This document shows positions 58,835-60,532 of a DNA stretch of 60,532 nucleotides, one piece after another. The translations under genes and the position numbers were made by a program. Within the stretch, counting starts at the first letter, position 1; each line of letters opens with the position of its first letter. This DNA comes from CALCKU01 sp964654665. Lineage in GTDB: Bacteria > Pseudomonadota > Alphaproteobacteria > Caulobacterales > Maricaulaceae. The stretch lies in NCBI GenBank assembly GCA_964654665.1, contig CAZZKV010000017.1, positions 1-60,532 on the forward strand, written 5' to 3'. The notes under the pieces were generated by a model, which was not told where the DNA came from, made no database searches, and saw only the letters and a list, made by a program, of their open reading frames with translations.

Positions 58835-59755
58835 ATGAATCAAATTGCCCCTAAAGATATCTTGCGAACGCCTGAAGAGCGATTTTCAGTTCTGCCTAAA
58901 TTTCCTTATATACCACATTATATTGATAACCTCCCTGGTTATGAAAATTTGCGGATGGCATATATAGATGAGGGGCCTAAAGATGCCGAAACTGTGTTTC
59001 TTTGCCTTCATGGCGAGCCGACTTGGAGCTACCTCTATCGCAAAATGCTTCCTGTGTTTACGCAAGCTGGTTGCCGCGTCATTGCACCGGATTTATTTGG
59101 GTTTGGACGTTCTGACAAACCGGTAGAGGATGCTGTCTATACATTTGATTTTCACAGAAACTCCATAATCCGTTTAATTGAGCATCTCGATCTCAATGGT
59201 GTGGCGTTAGTTATGCAGGACTGGGGCGGTATTATTGGGCTAACTTTGCCAATGGAAATGCCGGACCGTATTAATCGTCTTCTGGTTATGAATACAGTTA
59301 TTCCGGTTGGGGAGCGCTTTTCAGATGGGTTTGATTTTTGGAAGGAATTTTGTGCCAACGCCCCAGAAATTCCAGTAGCCGGCCTTATTGCTGGTGATGC
59401 GTTATCGGAAATAGATATCATGGATGTGCTGGCTTATGATGCCCCTTTTCCAGATAATACTTACAAAGCAGGCGTTCGTGCTTTTCCGCAAAATGTGCCA
59501 TGCGACCCGGGTATGGCAGGTATCGATCATGGACTTGCAGCTCGAGAATATTTATCGACAAAATGGTCCGGTGAGAGTTTTATGGCCATAGGTATGCGGG
59601 ACTTTGTTTTGCACGAAGAGGTGCAAATGAAAACGGTACATCCATTTATCAAAGGATGTCCAACTCCGATGAAAGTTGAGGATGCAGCTCACTTTGTTCA
59701 AGAATATGGTGAACCTGTTGCCAAGGCGGCTTTGAAGCATTTTCGCCTGACGTAG
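58835..59755 (+). CDS. Haloalkane dehalogenase (DhlA-type, HLD-I)
   Basis: 306 residues, alpha/beta hydrolase. Nucleophile Asp129 in VMQDWGG with the halide-binding Trp130, second halide Trp169 (FDFWKEF), catalytic acid Asp256 (GMRDFVL) and His286 (DAAHFVQE), plus oxyanion region LHGEPTWSYLYRKM (His59-Gly60-Glu61). Acid position after the last core strands is the HLD-I arrangement seen in Xanthobacter DhlA. It hydrolyses carbon-halogen bonds to give the alcohol, halide and a proton. ATG after GGAG. The TetR gene is divergent; an aldehyde dehydrogenase gene follows 308 bases later. Confidence 0.93.
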   Translation: MNQIAPKDILRTPEERFSVLPKFPYIPHYIDNLPGYENLRMAYIDEGPKDAETVFLCLHGEPTWSYLYRKMLPVFTQAGCRVIAPDLFGFGRSDKPVEDAVYTFDFHRNSIIRLIEHLDLNGVALVMQDWGGIIGLTLPMEMPDRINRLLVMNTVIPVGERFSDGFDFWKEFCANAPEIPVAGLIAGDALSEIDIMDVLAYDAPFPDNTYKAGVRAFPQNVPCDPGMAGIDHGLAAREYLSTKWSGESFMAIGMRDFVLHEEVQMKTVHPFIKGCPTPMKVEDAAHFVQEYGEPVAKAALKHFRLT

Positions 59756-59838
59756 TCGATATACTTCATAGCAAAGCTAAAACTACTCACGCTTAAAAAT
59801 AATTAGAATCTTCATTGCGCAAATGGACAATAAAATGA

Positions 59839-59970
59839 ACTCTTCCAAAGCTAAAAAAAATCAGTTTTATAGGAAGTTTAGCGATTGTGACATTCATGGT
59901 GTCTGCACCTGTCATCGCTCAAGTTTCAGACGAAATCATCGTAACCGCAGAGGATATATTGGCGTTTTAG
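59839..59970 (+). pseudogene. Remnant of the 5' end of a TonB-dependent receptor gene
   Basis: In the frame ending with TAG at 59968-59970 the translation reads KKISFIGSLAIVTFMVSAPV then IAQVSDEIIVTAEDILAF, that is a signal peptide followed by a typical TonB box (DEIIVTA). It then stops. No start codon is open in this frame because TGA lies at 59836; an ATG at 59835 is in another frame, so a frameshift is likely. No plug or barrel sequence follows. This looks like a decayed or deleted receptor gene between the dehalogenase and aldehyde dehydrogenase. Confidence 0.7.
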
Positions 59971-60062
59971 GCACGATATAGTGCGTGTTTTATCTCGCGC
60001 TAGGGACCATAATCTTGCATATTTCGATATTGTTTATAAGGTCAATATAATAGGAGCCTAAA

Positions 60063-60532
60063 ATGGATATTTACGAGCAGCACTACATTAATGGCCAATG
60101 GATCGACTCTATTGGAGGGACGACTCACCATGTTATTAATCCAGCGACTGAAGAACCTGTAACAAGAATCACCTTTGGTACGCCGGCCGATGTTGATGCA
60201 GCAGTCGTGGCTGCCAAAAATGCTCTAAGAACATTTCGTAACACAAGCCGGGAAGAAAGGGTAGCCTTGCTCGGGCGGATTGTCGAAGAGTATCAAAAGC
60301 GTATGCCAGACATTGTGCAATCCTTGGCCAATGAGCTTGGCGCACCTGTCAGCTTTGGCGAAGCTGCGCAAGGGCCGGCAGGGCTCGGTGCCTTTATAGG
60401 AACGATTGAAGCTTTAAAGTCATTTGAATTTGCTCAGCCCCAAGACAATTATGTGGCCATGTATGAGCCCGTTGGTGTTGTCGGTATGATAACACCGTGG
60501 AATTGGCCGCTTAACCAAATTGCGTTAAAAGT
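60063..60532 (+). CDS. Aldehyde dehydrogenase, N-terminal part (gene runs off the window)
   Basis: 156 residues visible. MDIYEQHYINGQWIDSIGGT, the NPATEEPVTRITFGTPADVDAAV block and VGVVGMITPWNWPLNQIALK match the NAD-dependent aldehyde dehydrogenase superfamily, before the catalytic cysteine region, which lies beyond the window. GGAG lies before the ATG. Coming after a haloalkane dehalogenase, it could oxidise the aldehyde made from the released alcohol; an alcohol dehydrogenase is not in view. It is a different subfamily from the one at 23095. Confidence 0.92.
   Translation, partial: MDIYEQHYINGQWIDSIGGTTHHVINPATEEPVTRITFGTPADVDAAVVAAKNALRTFRNTSREERVALLGRIVEEYQKRMPDIVQSLANELGAPVSFGEAAQGPAGLGAFIGTIEALKSFEFAQPQDNYVAMYEPVGVVGMITPWNWPLNQIALK

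Overview
The window looks like the chromosome of a free-living, probably marine Alphaproteobacterium from the Caulobacterales/Maricaulales side of the class. Evidence seen in the sequence: an adjacent divK-pleD pair (stalked-cell cycle and c-di-GMP control); a DNA polymerase IV carrying the N-terminal zinc ribbon usual in Alphaproteobacteria, preceded by a GTTC-N7-GTTC LexA box of the alphaproteobacterial type; the tig-clpP-clpX-lon order; and several TonB-dependent receptor traces. Base composition is moderate to AT-leaning, which would suit low-GC Hyphomonadaceae/Robiginitomaculaceae-like lineages. The genus is not established.

Layout. 1-2887 (minus): a promoter and a clear TPP riboswitch drive a tightly overlapping six-gene operon: VOC protein, membrane protein, small CesT/YbjN-like protein, Tat-type intradiol dioxygenase, small membrane protein and finally thiC, which runs off the window. 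2889-8214: assorted single genes (metallo-beta-lactamase fold protein, radical SAM protein, cold-shock protein, MAPEG protein, TfoX-domain protein, trypsin-like protease, thioredoxin-fold lipoprotein, integral membrane protein). 8220-19552: core information and cell-cycle genes (dinB, divK, pleD, rpmG, Nudix, rnr, topA, dprA, plsY). 19636-22738: a flippase gene between two paralogous methyltransferase-like genes. 23095-28127: an apparent alkyl-sulfate ester pathway (alkylsulfatase, GMC alcohol dehydrogenase, aldehyde dehydrogenase). 28157-32584: two amidohydrolases around a bile-acid:sodium-symporter-family transporter.

32687-41385: a small ORF, RNase P RNA, a ZnuD-like TonB receptor with a small periplasmic partner, two lipoprotein metallopeptidases and a DsbA-family protein. 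41501-43352: tRNA-Asp and two pieces that look like a split cobalamin-dependent methionine synthase. 43377-46931: ccmFGHI for cytochrome c maturation. 47093-50737: folB, a DUF1244 gene and a molybdopterin cofactor cluster moaD-moaE-moaB-moaC-moeA. 50712-57727: a DedA-family gene, tig-clpP-clpX-lon and tRNA-Val. 57991-60532: an accessory-looking module with a TetR regulator, a haloalkane dehalogenase of the DhlA type, a decayed 5' remnant of a TonB receptor gene and the start of an aldehyde dehydrogenase gene.

The most noteworthy feature is the thiamine-riboswitch operon that puts a secreted-type ring-cleavage dioxygenase and three unassigned small proteins under the same TPP control as thiC. 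The paralogous methyltransferase/flippase trio, the alkylsulfatase pathway operon, the split MetH with a perfect inverted repeat in its leader, and the haloalkane module with its receptor relic are the other points worth following. No CRISPR array, intact insertion sequence or prophage gene was seen.
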